Assembly (NCBI GenBank): GCA_030066075.1
Contig: JASJCH010000002.1
Coordinates: forward strand, 1 to 40,022
DNA length: 40,022 nucleotides
Source of the DNA: Woeseiaceae bacterium
GTDB taxonomy: Bacteria > Pseudomonadota > Gammaproteobacteria > Steroidobacterales > Woeseiaceae
Direction: 5' to 3'
Shown: piece after piece, positions 26,337-32,970 of the stretch
Layout: each line of letters begins with the position of its first letter
How positions within the stretch are numbered: the stretch's first letter is position 1
Position numbers and translations under genes: made by a program
The notes under the pieces: generated by a model
What the model was told of the DNA's origin: nothing
Database searches by the model: none
The model's input: only the letters and a program-made list of their open reading frames with translations

Positions 26337-28222
26337 ACTTCTGCCAGGTTGCCCTTGGTCTCGAGCCATTTGCGGCGATCCTTCGCGCGTTTCTTGGCGA
26401 GCAACATGTCCATCGTTGCATCCGCTTTGTCCTTACCCGCTACAGTGAGCTGCACCAGGCGCCGCGTGTCGCGGTTCATTGTCGTGTCACGCAGCTGCGT
26501 CGGGTTCATCTCACCGAGGCCCTTGAAGCGAGTCTCTTTAACCTTGCCACGCAACTTCTCGGCCTCGATGCGATCCATGATGCCCCTGCGCTCACTGTCG
26601 TCGAGCGCATAGAAGACCTCCCGGCCGACGTCGATGCGATACAGCGGCGGCATGGCGACGTAAACATGCCCGGCGAGCACGAGTTCACGGAAGTGGCGCA
26701 GGAACAGCGCGCACAGCAGCGTGGCAATGTGCAGACCGTCCGAATCGGCGTCCGCCAGGATGCAGATCTTGTGGTAGCGCAGGTTATCGAGATTCGTATC
26801 GCCCGGATCGACGCCGAGTGCGATGCTGATGTCGTGGACTTCCTGCGAGCCCAGAATCTCGGCCGAGTCCACCTCCCAGGTATTCAGGATCTTGCCCCTG
26901 AGGGGCAAGATCGCCTGCGTGTTGCGATCGCGCGCCTGCTTGGCCGAGCCGCCCGCCGAATCACCCTCGACCAGGAACAGCTCACACAGTTCCGGTTCCT
27001 GGGAGGTGCAGTCGGCCAGTTTGCCGGGCAGCGCCGGGCCCGAGACGATCTTCTTGCGCACGACTTTCTTTGCAGCCTTGAGACGTTTCTGCGCCTTGGC
27101 GATGGCGAGCTGCGCGATCTGGTCGCCGGTCTCCGGGTGCTGGTTGAGCCATAGCGAAAACTGGTCCTTGATGACGCCTGCGACGAATGCCGCCGACTCG
27201 CGCGACGACAGGCGTTCCTTGGTCTGGCCGGAGAACTGCGGGTCCTCGAGCTTCGCGCTGAGTACGAAATTCAGTCCGTCCCAGATATCTTCCGGCGCCA
27301 GCGTGACGCCGCGTGGCAACAGGCTGCGGAAATCGGCGAACTCGCGGATTGCGTTGGTGAGGCCGGTGCGCAGGCCGTTCACGTGAGTGCCGCCTTGCGG
27401 TGTGGGAATCAGGTTGACGTAGCTCTCGGTGACGGCTACCGCGCCGTCCGCTGTCTGCCACGCCAGCGCCCAGTCGACGGCCTCGTTATTGCCGGCCAGG
27501 CTGCCCGAGAACGGATCGGCCGGCAGCAACTCGCCGCCACCGATCTCCTCGAGCAGGTATTCCTCGAGTCCGCCCGCATACAGCCACTCGATCTTCTCTT
27601 TCGGCTTCTCGACCTTGAGCCGGACGCGCAACCCCGGGCAGAGAACGGCCTTGGCCTTTAGTGCGTGCTTGAGCCGCGGAACCGATATCTTCGCGGAGTC
27701 GAAATACTGCGGATCGGGCCAGAACCGGATCGTCGTGCCCGTATTGGCCTTGCCGACGGTACCGACCTGCTCGAGCTTGCCGCGCTTCTTGCCGCCGGCA
27801 AAGCTCATGTTGTATTCCTTGCCGCCGCGGCGAATCCAGACCTCGAGATTCTTCGACAGCGCATTGACGACGGACACGCCGACGCCGTGCAGGCCACCGG
27901 AGAACTGGTAGTTCTTGTCCGAGAACTTGCCGCCCGCGTGCAGGCGCGTGAGGATCAGTTCGACGCCGGGTATTTTCTCTTTCGGATGCTTGTCGACGGG
28001 CATGCCGCGACCGTCGTCGACGACTTCGAGTGACCCGTCCTGGTACAGCGTGACATCGATCTTCTTGCAGTGGCCGGCGAGCGCCTCGTCGACGCTGTTG
28101 TCGACGACCTCATGTGCCAGGTGATTGGGCCGGGATGTGTCGGTGTACATGCCGGGTCGGCGCCGCACAGGCTCCAACCCGCTCAGGACTTCAATGTCCG
28201 CCGCGTCGTATCGTTTTGCCAT
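26333..28222 (-). CDS. parE: DNA topoisomerase IV subunit B
   Basis: ParE is the ATPase subunit of topoisomerase IV. The 629-residue length and motifs fit ParE rather than Gyr[19 protein letters not shown], the GHKL ATP site [12 protein letters not shown] and [13 protein letters not shown], and the Toprim blocks [28 protein letters not shown] and [14 protein letters not shown]. An AAGGG sits a few bases before the start. It forms an overlapping pair with parC. A perfect 25-base palindrome lies in the ILPLRGKIL codons. Confidence 0.97.
   Translation of the reverse strand: MAKRYDAADIEVLSGLEPVRRRPGMYTDTSRPNHLAHEVVDNSVDEALAGHCKKIDVTLYQDGSLEVVDDGRGMPVDKHPKEKIPGVELILTRLHAGGKFSDKNYQFSGGLHGVGVSVVNALSKNLEVWIRRGGKEYNMSFAGGKKRGKLEQVGTVGKANTGTTIRFWPDPQYFDSAKISVPRLKHALKAKAVLCPGLRVRLKVEKPKEKIEWLYAGGLEEYLLEEIGGGELLPADPFSGSLAGNNEAVDWALAWQTADGAVAVTESYVNLIPTPQGGTHVNGLRTGLTNAIREFADFRSLLPRGVTLAPEDIWDGLNFVLSAKLEDPQFSGQTKERLSSRESAAFVAGVIKDQFSLWLNQHPETGDQIAQLAIAKAQKRLKAAKKVVRKKIVSGPALPGKLADCTSQEPELCELFLVEGDSAGGSAKQARDRNTQAILPLRGKILNTWEVDSAEILGSQEVHDISIALGVDPGDTNLDNLRYHKICILADADSDGLHIATLLCALFLRHFRELVLAGHVYVAMPPLYRIDVGREVFYALDDSERRGIMDRIEAEKLRGKVKETRFKGLGEMNPTQLRDTTMNRDTRRLVQLTVAGKDKADATMDMLLAKKRAKDRRKWLETKGNLAEV
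26888..26912. repeat. Perfect 25-base palindrome inside parE
   Basis: Two 12-base arms (GATCTTGCCCCT and AGGGGCAAGATC) flank a single central base. They encode the conserved Toprim segment ILPLRGKIL, whose codons happen to mirror each other. The structure could form a strong mRNA hairpin or cruciform, or may simply follow from codon choice in a conserved motif. Confidence 0.75.
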
Positions 28223-28261
28223 CTGCCCTTTGCCAGAGGTTGCTCAAGCGTAGCTCGCGCG

Positions 28262-28267
28262 ATTCTA
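28262..28267 (-). promoter_or_regulatory. Candidate -10 element for parE-parC
   Basis: On the minus strand TAGAAT (5 of 6) lies 40 bases before the parE ATG, in the 117-base gap between parE and the divergent exported-protein gene. The -35 region at 17 bases has no good match, so this is a pattern-level call. I see no other clear signal in this gap. Confidence 0.35.
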
Positions 28268-28339
28268 GCCTGATTGACTCGGGTCTGCACCTGCGACACG
28301 CTTGCTGGCAGCCAATCTATACGAAGCGGAGATTTTTTG

Positions 28340-28888
28340 ATGCCGAAGTTGATCCTTGTTGCAGCGCTACTGGTGATTGCCCCGTTCGCGTCAGCGAACG
28401 AGCAGATCATGAATGCTTTCAGGTCCACGATCGGCTCTTGGGACGGTGAGCTCTACTATCTCGACTACCAGTCCGGCCAGCGTTTCAGCATTCCGATGCA
28501 GGCAGTTATCGAAACCACGCCGGACGGCGCCACGCTCATTCGCAACCTGACCTGGACGGATCCCGGCAATCTCGTGCATGCGGTCGTCCTCTCAACGATC
28601 GACCGCGACACGGGCGAGCTGGTCGAGGCCTACTTTCGCAATGGCAAAGCCGAGTACCTGCGTTACGACACCGCACGCGTCGATATCGAATCCCAAACAA
28701 AATGGAAACTCGAATTCGAGCAGGATGGGACAGATGCCAACCGGCCGGCGCGCATTCGAATCACAGCCGAGCGCGATGGCAACCGGTTAACCGGCAGTAA
28801 GTCTGTCCGGTTTCTCGACGATGACAGCGACAAGTTCTTCGAGCGCAACGGCTCGGATCTACTTCTAGTCGAGGTCGCCGAGCAGTGA
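28340..28888 (+). CDS. Small exported protein of unknown function
   Basis: A 182-residue protein with a clear Sec signal peptide (MPKLILVAALLVIAPFASA) and a mature part of about 163 residues. Repeated alternation of charged and hydrophobic residues (GSWDGELYYLDYQSG, KWKLEFEQDGTD, ARIRITAERDGNRLTGSKSV) suggests a beta-barrel or lipocalin-like fold, possibly binding a small hydrophobic ligand; that is inference, and no family is recognised. ATG 28340 is chosen because GGAG lies 8 bases upstream and the signal peptide begins there. It is divergent from parE, and its last 24 bases overlap the convergent DUF3501 gene. Confidence 0.75.
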   Translation: MPKLILVAALLVIAPFASANEQIMNAFRSTIGSWDGELYYLDYQSGQRFSIPMQAVIETTPDGATLIRNLTWTDPGNLVHAVVLSTIDRDTGELVEAYFRNGKAEYLRYDTARVDIESQTKWKLEFEQDGTDANRPARIRITAERDGNRLTGSKSVRFLDDDSDKFFERNGSDLLLVEVAEQ

Positions 28889-29458
28889 CTGCCTGATGTT
28901 GTCAGCGACGGGCGCGATCTCGACCTGGTAGTTCTCGTGGTCGATTCCGGCGGCCAGCGATGACCCACCCTTGAGCGCCTTGACCATCTCCGGCGTCAGT
29001 TCGAAGCGCAGGAAGTGCACGGCTGATGTCTTCTGCTCGTCAGCGCGCTCGAGGTCCTCATCGGCGATCGCAAAAACACGGTCGAAGTCGGCGACCTGAA
29101 CGTACACGCGGTTCTCGACGTCGACGAGCTGCGACAGCATCGCGCGACGCTCCTCGACTTCGGGGAACTCGACCATGAACGTCGCCTTCCAGTTCGACCC
29201 GTCGGGGATCAGCGGATTGTAAGCCTCGAGCTCGTCGTTGATGCCTTCGGCTTCGAAAATGCGCTCGATGCGCAGCATCTCCTGGATCTGGTACTGCATC
29301 GTCATGCGGTCCTCGAAGTACAGGGCCGCGTTGGTGCCCAGCTCCAGGCGTCGGTCGCGCTTGTGCGCGAGCACTTTCTCGCGAAACTCAGCGCGCACCG
29401 CAGAGTATTGCTCGAGGCTGTAAAGGTCTTCACGTGTCAGTTTTTGCATGTTCATCAT
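28865..29458 (-). CDS. DUF3501 family protein
   Basis: A 197-residue soluble protein that I recognise as the DUF3501 family (start MQKLTREDLYSLEQY; RRLELGTNAALYFEDRMTM; IERIFEAEGINDELEAYNPLIPDG). Its function is not known. Family members are typically encoded beside a rubrerythrin and a two-cluster Fe-S protein, as here. The start could be ATG 29458, 29455 or 29449; 29458 is given because it overlaps the preceding stop as ATGA. The gene is last in the operon and its end overlaps the convergent exported-protein gene. Conserved acidic and aromatic residues are plentiful, but no metal-binding Cys cluster is visible. Confidence 0.85.
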   Translation of the reverse strand: MMNMQKLTREDLYSLEQYSAVRAEFREKVLAHKRDRRLELGTNAALYFEDRMTMQYQIQEMLRIERIFEAEGINDELEAYNPLIPDGSNWKATFMVEFPEVEERRAMLSQLVDVENRVYVQVADFDRVFAIADEDLERADEQKTSAVHFLRFELTPEMVKALKGGSSLAAGIDHENYQVEIAPVADNIRQSLLGDLD

Positions 29459-30798
29459 AATCCGTAAGCATGTTTCAGGAGCCCCATCGGGTGCTCGCCT
29501 TTGCGATCTTCGAGGTCCTGGGAAATCTGGTCCGCGGCCATCGGGCAATCGCTGATGAAGTGGTCGGTCTCGGCTTTCTTGACCCGGTTAACAACCGGCC
29601 GGGCGATCTTCTTCGAGATGTCGTGGTACTCCTTCTTGACGGCGTAGGTGCCGTCGTGTCCGGAGCAGCGTTCGATCGCCTCGACCTGCGTGTCGGGCAC
29701 GAGCTGCAGGATGTCACGCGTCTTGAGCCCTATATTCTGCACGCGCAGGTGGCACGGCACCTGGTAGGACACCTTGCCGAGCGAGTTCTTGAACTCGGTG
29801 TTCAGTTTGCCGTCCTTGTGCCGCAGCATCAGGTACTCGAACGGGTCATACATCGCGTCGCGCACCTTGATGACGTCCGGGTCGTCCGGGAACATCAGCG
29901 GCAACTCCTGCTTGAACATCAGCGTGCAGGACGGGATGGGTGTGACGATGTCCCAGCCATCGTCGACCATGGCCGCAAGGATCGGGATGTTGGTTTCCTT
30001 GGCCTTCTTCACGGACTCGAGGTCGCCCAGCTCGAGCTTGGGCATGCCGCAGCAGACTTCTTTCTCGGCAATGGCCATCGGGATGCCGTTGTGCCGGAAG
30101 ACGTCGACAAGATCAGTGTCGATTTCGGGCTTGTTGCGGTTGCCGTAGCACGTCGTATAGAGCACGACCTTGCCGCGCGTGTTCTCCGTCGCCTCGGCGC
30201 CGTCGCCGGACGCGTTGCGATAGTGCTTGAGCTGCTTGCGCGCCGAGTTGGAATGGTAGTCGGGTATCGGCGCGTTCTTGTGCACACCGAGTGCGGCCTG
30301 CAGCACGCTGCGCCCGACGCCGGTCTTGTTGGTCGCGTTGACGATCTGCGCCACCACGGGGATGCCGGCCAGGTTGCCGACCCGGTCGGTCGACGTGAGC
30401 GTCTTGTCGCGGAACGACGCGCCCTCTTCCCTGAAGCGAGCGGCCTTCGCGCGCAACATCAGGTGCGGAAAATCGATGTTCCACTCGTGCGGCGGCACAT
30501 ACGGACACTTGGTCATGTAGCACATGTCGCACAGGTAGCAATGGTCGACCACATCCCAGTAGGCCTTCTTGGGCACCGTGTCGAGTTCCATGCTCTCGGA
30601 CTCGTCGATGGCGTCGAACAGCGTCGGGAATGAGTTGCAGAGGCTGAAGCAACGGCGGCAGCCGTGACAGATGTCGTAGACGCGCTCCAGTTCTTCGAAG
30701 AGCCTGGTCTCGTCGTAGAACTCTTCTGATTGCCAGTCGAGCGGGTGGCGAGTCGGAGCCTCGAGACTCCCCTCGCGCTGGTACGTGGGTGCGGACAT
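29455..30798 (-). CDS. GlpC/HdrD-like Fe-S oxidoreductase
   Basis: A 447-residue protein with two [4Fe-4S] motifs near its start: CHGCRRCFSLC (Cys44, 47, 50, 54) and CYLCDMCYMTKCPYVPP (Cys87, 90, 93, 98). Two CCG-type domains follow, with EVCCGMPKLELGD and later VPCHLRVQNIG / ERCSGHDGTYA, the arrangement of heterodisulfide reductase subunit D and GlpC. It probably passes electrons between a membrane or soluble donor and an unknown partner. It lies between rubrerythrin and DUF3501, suggesting a shared redox task. No Shine-Dalgarno is visible before ATG 30798; a terminator-like hairpin ends 9 bases before the start. Confidence 0.88.
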   Translation of the reverse strand: MSAPTYQREGSLEAPTRHPLDWQSEEFYDETRLFEELERVYDICHGCRRCFSLCNSFPTLFDAIDESESMELDTVPKKAYWDVVDHCYLCDMCYMTKCPYVPPHEWNIDFPHLMLRAKAARFREEGASFRDKTLTSTDRVGNLAGIPVVAQIVNATNKTGVGRSVLQAALGVHKNAPIPDYHSNSARKQLKHYRNASGDGAEATENTRGKVVLYTTCYGNRNKPEIDTDLVDVFRHNGIPMAIAEKEVCCGMPKLELGDLESVKKAKETNIPILAAMVDDGWDIVTPIPSCTLMFKQELPLMFPDDPDVIKVRDAMYDPFEYLMLRHKDGKLNTEFKNSLGKVSYQVPCHLRVQNIGLKTRDILQLVPDTQVEAIERCSGHDGTYAVKKEYHDISKKIARPVVNRVKKAETDHFISDCPMAADQISQDLEDRKGEHPMGLLKHAYGL

Positions 30799-30803
30799 AG
30801 TGG

Positions 30804-30827
30804 AAAAGCCGGGCCTTGCGGCCCGGC
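30804..30827 (-). terminator. Terminator/attenuator between rubrerythrin and the Fe-S gene
   Basis: On the minus strand GCCGGGCC-GCAA-GGCCCGGC forms a perfect 8-base GC stem with a stable GNRA tetraloop, followed by TTTT. It has the shape of an intrinsic terminator with a short U-tract. It follows the rubrerythrin stop by 10 bases and precedes the Fe-S gene start by only 5. It likely lets rubrerythrin be made in excess of the two downstream proteins, or stabilises the rubrerythrin mRNA 3' end. Confidence 0.7.
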
Positions 30828-30837
30828 CCCTCAGGTC

Positions 30838-31257
30838 TTAGCTGTCGAGAGTGTCCAGAGCTTTCTGGAAACGGTTGGCGTGAGAGCGCTCGGCCTTCGC
30901 CAGCGTCTCGAACCAGTCAGCAATCTCGTCGAATCCCTCGTCGCGAGCAGTTTTTGCCATGCCCGGGTACATGTCCGTGTACTCGTGGGTCTCACCGGCG
31001 ATGGCCGCTTTCAGGTTATCGGATGTACCGCCCATCGGCAGGCCCGTCGCCGGATCACCGGTCTCCTCGAGGTACTCGAGATGGCCATGAGCGTGACCGG
31101 TCTCGCCTTCTGCCGTGGAACGGAACACAGCGGCAACGTCGTTGTAGCCTTCTACGTCGGCCTTGGCCGCGAAATACAGGTAACGGCGATTCGCCTGGGA
31201 CTCGCCGGCAAATGCATCTTTCAGGTTTTGTTCTGTCTTGCTGTCTTTCAGTGACAT
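30838..31257 (-). CDS. Rubrerythrin, single-domain (no rubredoxin domain)
   Basis: A 139-residue ferritin-like diiron protein of the rubrerythrin family, which reduces hydrogen peroxide. Diiron ligands are visible: E19 in [16 protein letters not shown] (E52, H55), AIAGETHEY (E89, E92) and AERSH (E123, H126). The C-terminal rubredoxin [Fe(SCys)4] domain of classical rubrerythrin is missing, since the chain ends just after the second helix pair, so an outside electron donor is needed; the Fe-S protein encoded next is the obvious candidate. AAGGA precedes the start by about 7 bases. A Fur-like site lies in its leader. Confidence 0.93.
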   Translation of the reverse strand: MSLKDSKTEQNLKDAFAGESQANRRYLYFAAKADVEGYNDVAAVFRSTAEGETGHAHGHLEYLEETGDPATGLPMGGTSDNLKAAIAGETHEYTDMYPGMAKTARDEGFDEIADWFETLAKAERSHANRFQKALDTLDS

Positions 31258-31273
31258 GGTTCGTCCTTCCAGT

Positions 31274-31288
31274 TGAGAATTGTTTTCA
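31274..31288. promoter_or_regulatory. Fur-box-like palindrome before rubrerythrin
   Basis: Read on the minus strand, TGAAAAC-A-ATTCTCA matches the 7-1-7 Fur consensus TGATAAT-A-ATTATCA at 11 of 14 arm positions. It lies just downstream of the start site predicted from the TAGAAT at 31298-31303, where bound repressor would block transcription. Iron or peroxide control of a diiron/Fe-S operon would make sense. It is a by-eye match. Confidence 0.42.
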
Positions 31289-31297
31289 TTTAGACCG

Positions 31298-31303
31298 ATT
31301 CTA
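31298..31303 (-). promoter_or_regulatory. Candidate -10 element for the rubrerythrin operon
   Basis: TAGAAT on the minus strand, 40 bases before the rubrerythrin ATG and directly upstream of the Fur-like site. The -35 region is not convincing. The remaining 31304-31380 holds no recognisable gene or strong hairpin. Confidence 0.4.
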
Positions 31304-31380
31304 ACGAGAGATCAATTTATTGCCGCCCCAGTTGGATGTCAATCGGGGTTACCCACAGGACGTTGTCCAGCAACACCTTG

Positions 31381-32673
31381 TTACAGCTGGCTCTTGACGA
31401 TCTCGCCGGCCTTCATAATCAGCGCCAGGTTGCGCCCGGGGTCGCGGAGTACCGAGATGTCGTCGAGCGGCTCACCATTGATCAGCAACAGGTCGGCAAC
31501 CCAACCTTCACGAATCTCGCCGAAGTTGCCAAAGCGATTGCGCTTGCCGGACATGCGGATCACCTGCGCGCTTTCCGAGGTCGCCTGGGCGAGCACCTCG
31601 GCCGGCGTCCAGTACAGGGCCCGCTCGGTGAACTCTCGGGTCAGCATAGGGTACATGCCACCAATCAGGTCGGTGGAGAAACCGGTGGTGATGTCGTACT
31701 TCTTGATGAGCCTGATCAGGTTCTCCTGTCCCTCGAGTACAACCGCGAGTTTCTCGAGGTTCGTTTCGCTGATGCCCGGCAGGTTTGCCAACTCGCGAAA
31801 AATCACGAGCTGCGTGCTGATGACGACATCATTCTGCTTGACGAGTTTCGCGGTCGCGTCGTCGATCAGCAAACCGTGCTCGATACAGCGCACGCCGTTC
31901 TCCACGAGTCGGCGGACGGCCTCACTCGTGTACGCATGGGCCAGCACATAAGTCCCCCAGTCGCTCGCCGCCTGCACCGCGGCGCGAATTTCCTCGGGTG
32001 ACGGCTGCAACGAGTCGATCGGATCGTAGTCCGACATCACGCCACCGCCACCCATAATCTTGATCTGGGTTGCGCCGCGGCGCAGATTCTCGCGCGCGGC
32101 GGCGAGATGCTGGTCGACGCCGTCCACCAGAACGGCCTGGTCGGCTCCCATGTAGGGACTGCCCGCCTCGAGCGACGGGTGCGGCGCTGACGAGTGGCGC
32201 CAGTCGCCGTGCCCGCCCGTCTGCGACAGGATGGCGGCAGATGGGAACACCCGTGGCCCGTGAACGATCCCGGCCTCGATCGCCCTGGCGATGTCCGGGT
32301 CTGTGCCACCCGCGTCGCGAATCGTCGTGAAGCCGCTGTCGAGATATTGTCTTGCGACGTCGTTGGCGATCGCGCCAACGACCGTAGCGTGTGCGTCCCC
32401 GAGCTTCGACGGCACGTGCATCGTCAGGTGCGCGTGCAGGTCGATGAAGCCGGGCGTCAGGACGCGGTTAGCGCCGTCGATCACGGTCGCGCCGTCGGGG
32501 GCCTCGATCACATCCTCCGAGACCGTAGTAATGACGCCGTCCTCGACGAGCACGTGCCCGGCGGTCAACTCCGGATCGACCCCGTTGAAAATACGGACGT
32601 TCTCGATCAGGTAACCGTCGGCCAGCGCCAGCGACGGCAGGCACCATGCGACGAGCAGCACGATTTTTTGCAT
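31381..32673 (-). CDS. Exported amidohydrolase (imidazolonepropionase/prolidase-like)
   Basis: A 430-residue member of the amidohydrolase superfamily with an N-terminal signal peptide (MQKIVLLVAWCLPSLALA). Metal-site signatures are the HxH of FIDLHAHLTMHV (His80, His82), a Lys in QIKIMGGGG that may be the carbamylated bridge, His in LAHAY and IEHGLL, and Asp in TGFSTD. This pattern is seen in imidazolonepropionase-like exported Xaa-Pro or Xaa-Arg dipeptidases, so a periplasmic dipeptidase is the best guess; the substrate cannot be read from sequence. GGAGAGAG lies upstream of ATG 32673. It is divergent from xseB. Confidence 0.85.
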   Translation of the reverse strand: MQKIVLLVAWCLPSLALADGYLIENVRIFNGVDPELTAGHVLVEDGVITTVSEDVIEAPDGATVIDGANRVLTPGFIDLHAHLTMHVPSKLGDAHATVVGAIANDVARQYLDSGFTTIRDAGGTDPDIARAIEAGIVHGPRVFPSAAILSQTGGHGDWRHSSAPHPSLEAGSPYMGADQAVLVDGVDQHLAAARENLRRGATQIKIMGGGGVMSDYDPIDSLQPSPEEIRAAVQAASDWGTYVLAHAYTSEAVRRLVENGVRCIEHGLLIDDATAKLVKQNDVVISTQLVIFRELANLPGISETNLEKLAVVLEGQENLIRLIKKYDITTGFSTDLIGGMYPMLTREFTERALYWTPAEVLAQATSESAQVIRMSGKRNRFGNFGEIREGWVADLLLINGEPLDDISVLRDPGRNLALIMKAGEIVKSQL

Positions 32674-32700
32674 TGTTACTCTCTCCGTAGCTCCGGCCAG

Positions 32701-32706
32701 TATAAT
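32701..32706 (+). promoter_or_regulatory. Consensus -10 placed for a leaderless xseB mRNA
   Basis: A perfect TATAAT ends 6 bases before the xseB ATG, so transcription would start at or next to the A of the start codon. No ribosome-binding site is present between. A -35 is not obvious at the usual spacing (TTACTC at 19 bases is the nearest). Confidence 0.6.
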
Positions 32707-32712
32707 GACGGC

Positions 32713-32946
32713 ATGAACGCCAAGAAATCCATCAACCTCGAGAAAGCGCTGACCGACCTCGAGGAAATCGTCGAGGAGCTCGAGTCGGGCGACCTGCCCC
32801 TCGAGAAAGCCATGAAGAAATTCGAGGAAGGCATCAAGCTCACACGCAACTGCCAGGTCGCAATGAAGGAGGCCGAGCAGAAAGTCGAAATCCTCCTACA
32901 GAGCGCAGGCGGCGAAGAACTCGAGGACTTCGAGGTCGACGAGTAG
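32713..32946 (+). CDS. xseB: Exodeoxyribonuclease VII small subunit
   Basis: XseB combines in several copies with XseA to form exonuclease VII, which degrades single-stranded DNA from both ends. The 77-residue protein is of normal size and shows the family pattern: LEKALTDLEEIVEELESGDLPLEKAMKKFEEGIKL split across two helices, then a variable acidic tail (EELEDFEVDE). In many bacteria xseB is followed by ispA and dxs; here it stands alone, with a divergent amidohydrolase before and a convergent DUF885 gene after. ATG 32713 begins directly after a consensus -10, so the message may be leaderless. Its TAG stop lies within a REP element. Confidence 0.95.
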   Translation: MNAKKSINLEKALTDLEEIVEELESGDLPLEKAMKKFEEGIKLTRNCQVAMKEAEQKVEILLQSAGGEELEDFEVDE

Positions 32947-32970
32947 GAGCGGCCCATGGGGCGCTCCTAC
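32943..32970. repeat. REP-type palindrome between xseB and the DUF885 gene
   Basis: A 28-base near-palindrome running from GTAGGAGCGGCCCATGG to GGCGCTCCTAC. It looks like the two outer units of the 1721-1766 doublet joined without the GCGATCGC centre. Both ends carry GTAG; the left TAG (32944-32946) ends xseB and the right TAG (32967-32969, other strand) ends the DUF885 gene. It may also act as a bidirectional terminator. Confidence 0.85.

Noticed and set aside
26225..27154. 309-codon plus-strand frame over parE/parC
   Set aside because: It is antisense to two unmistakable topoisomerase genes and has no start signal or motif.
29470..30633. 387-codon plus-strand frame over the Fe-S gene
   Set aside because: It is a mirror of the Fe-S oxidoreductase; the sense frame has ordered cysteine clusters.
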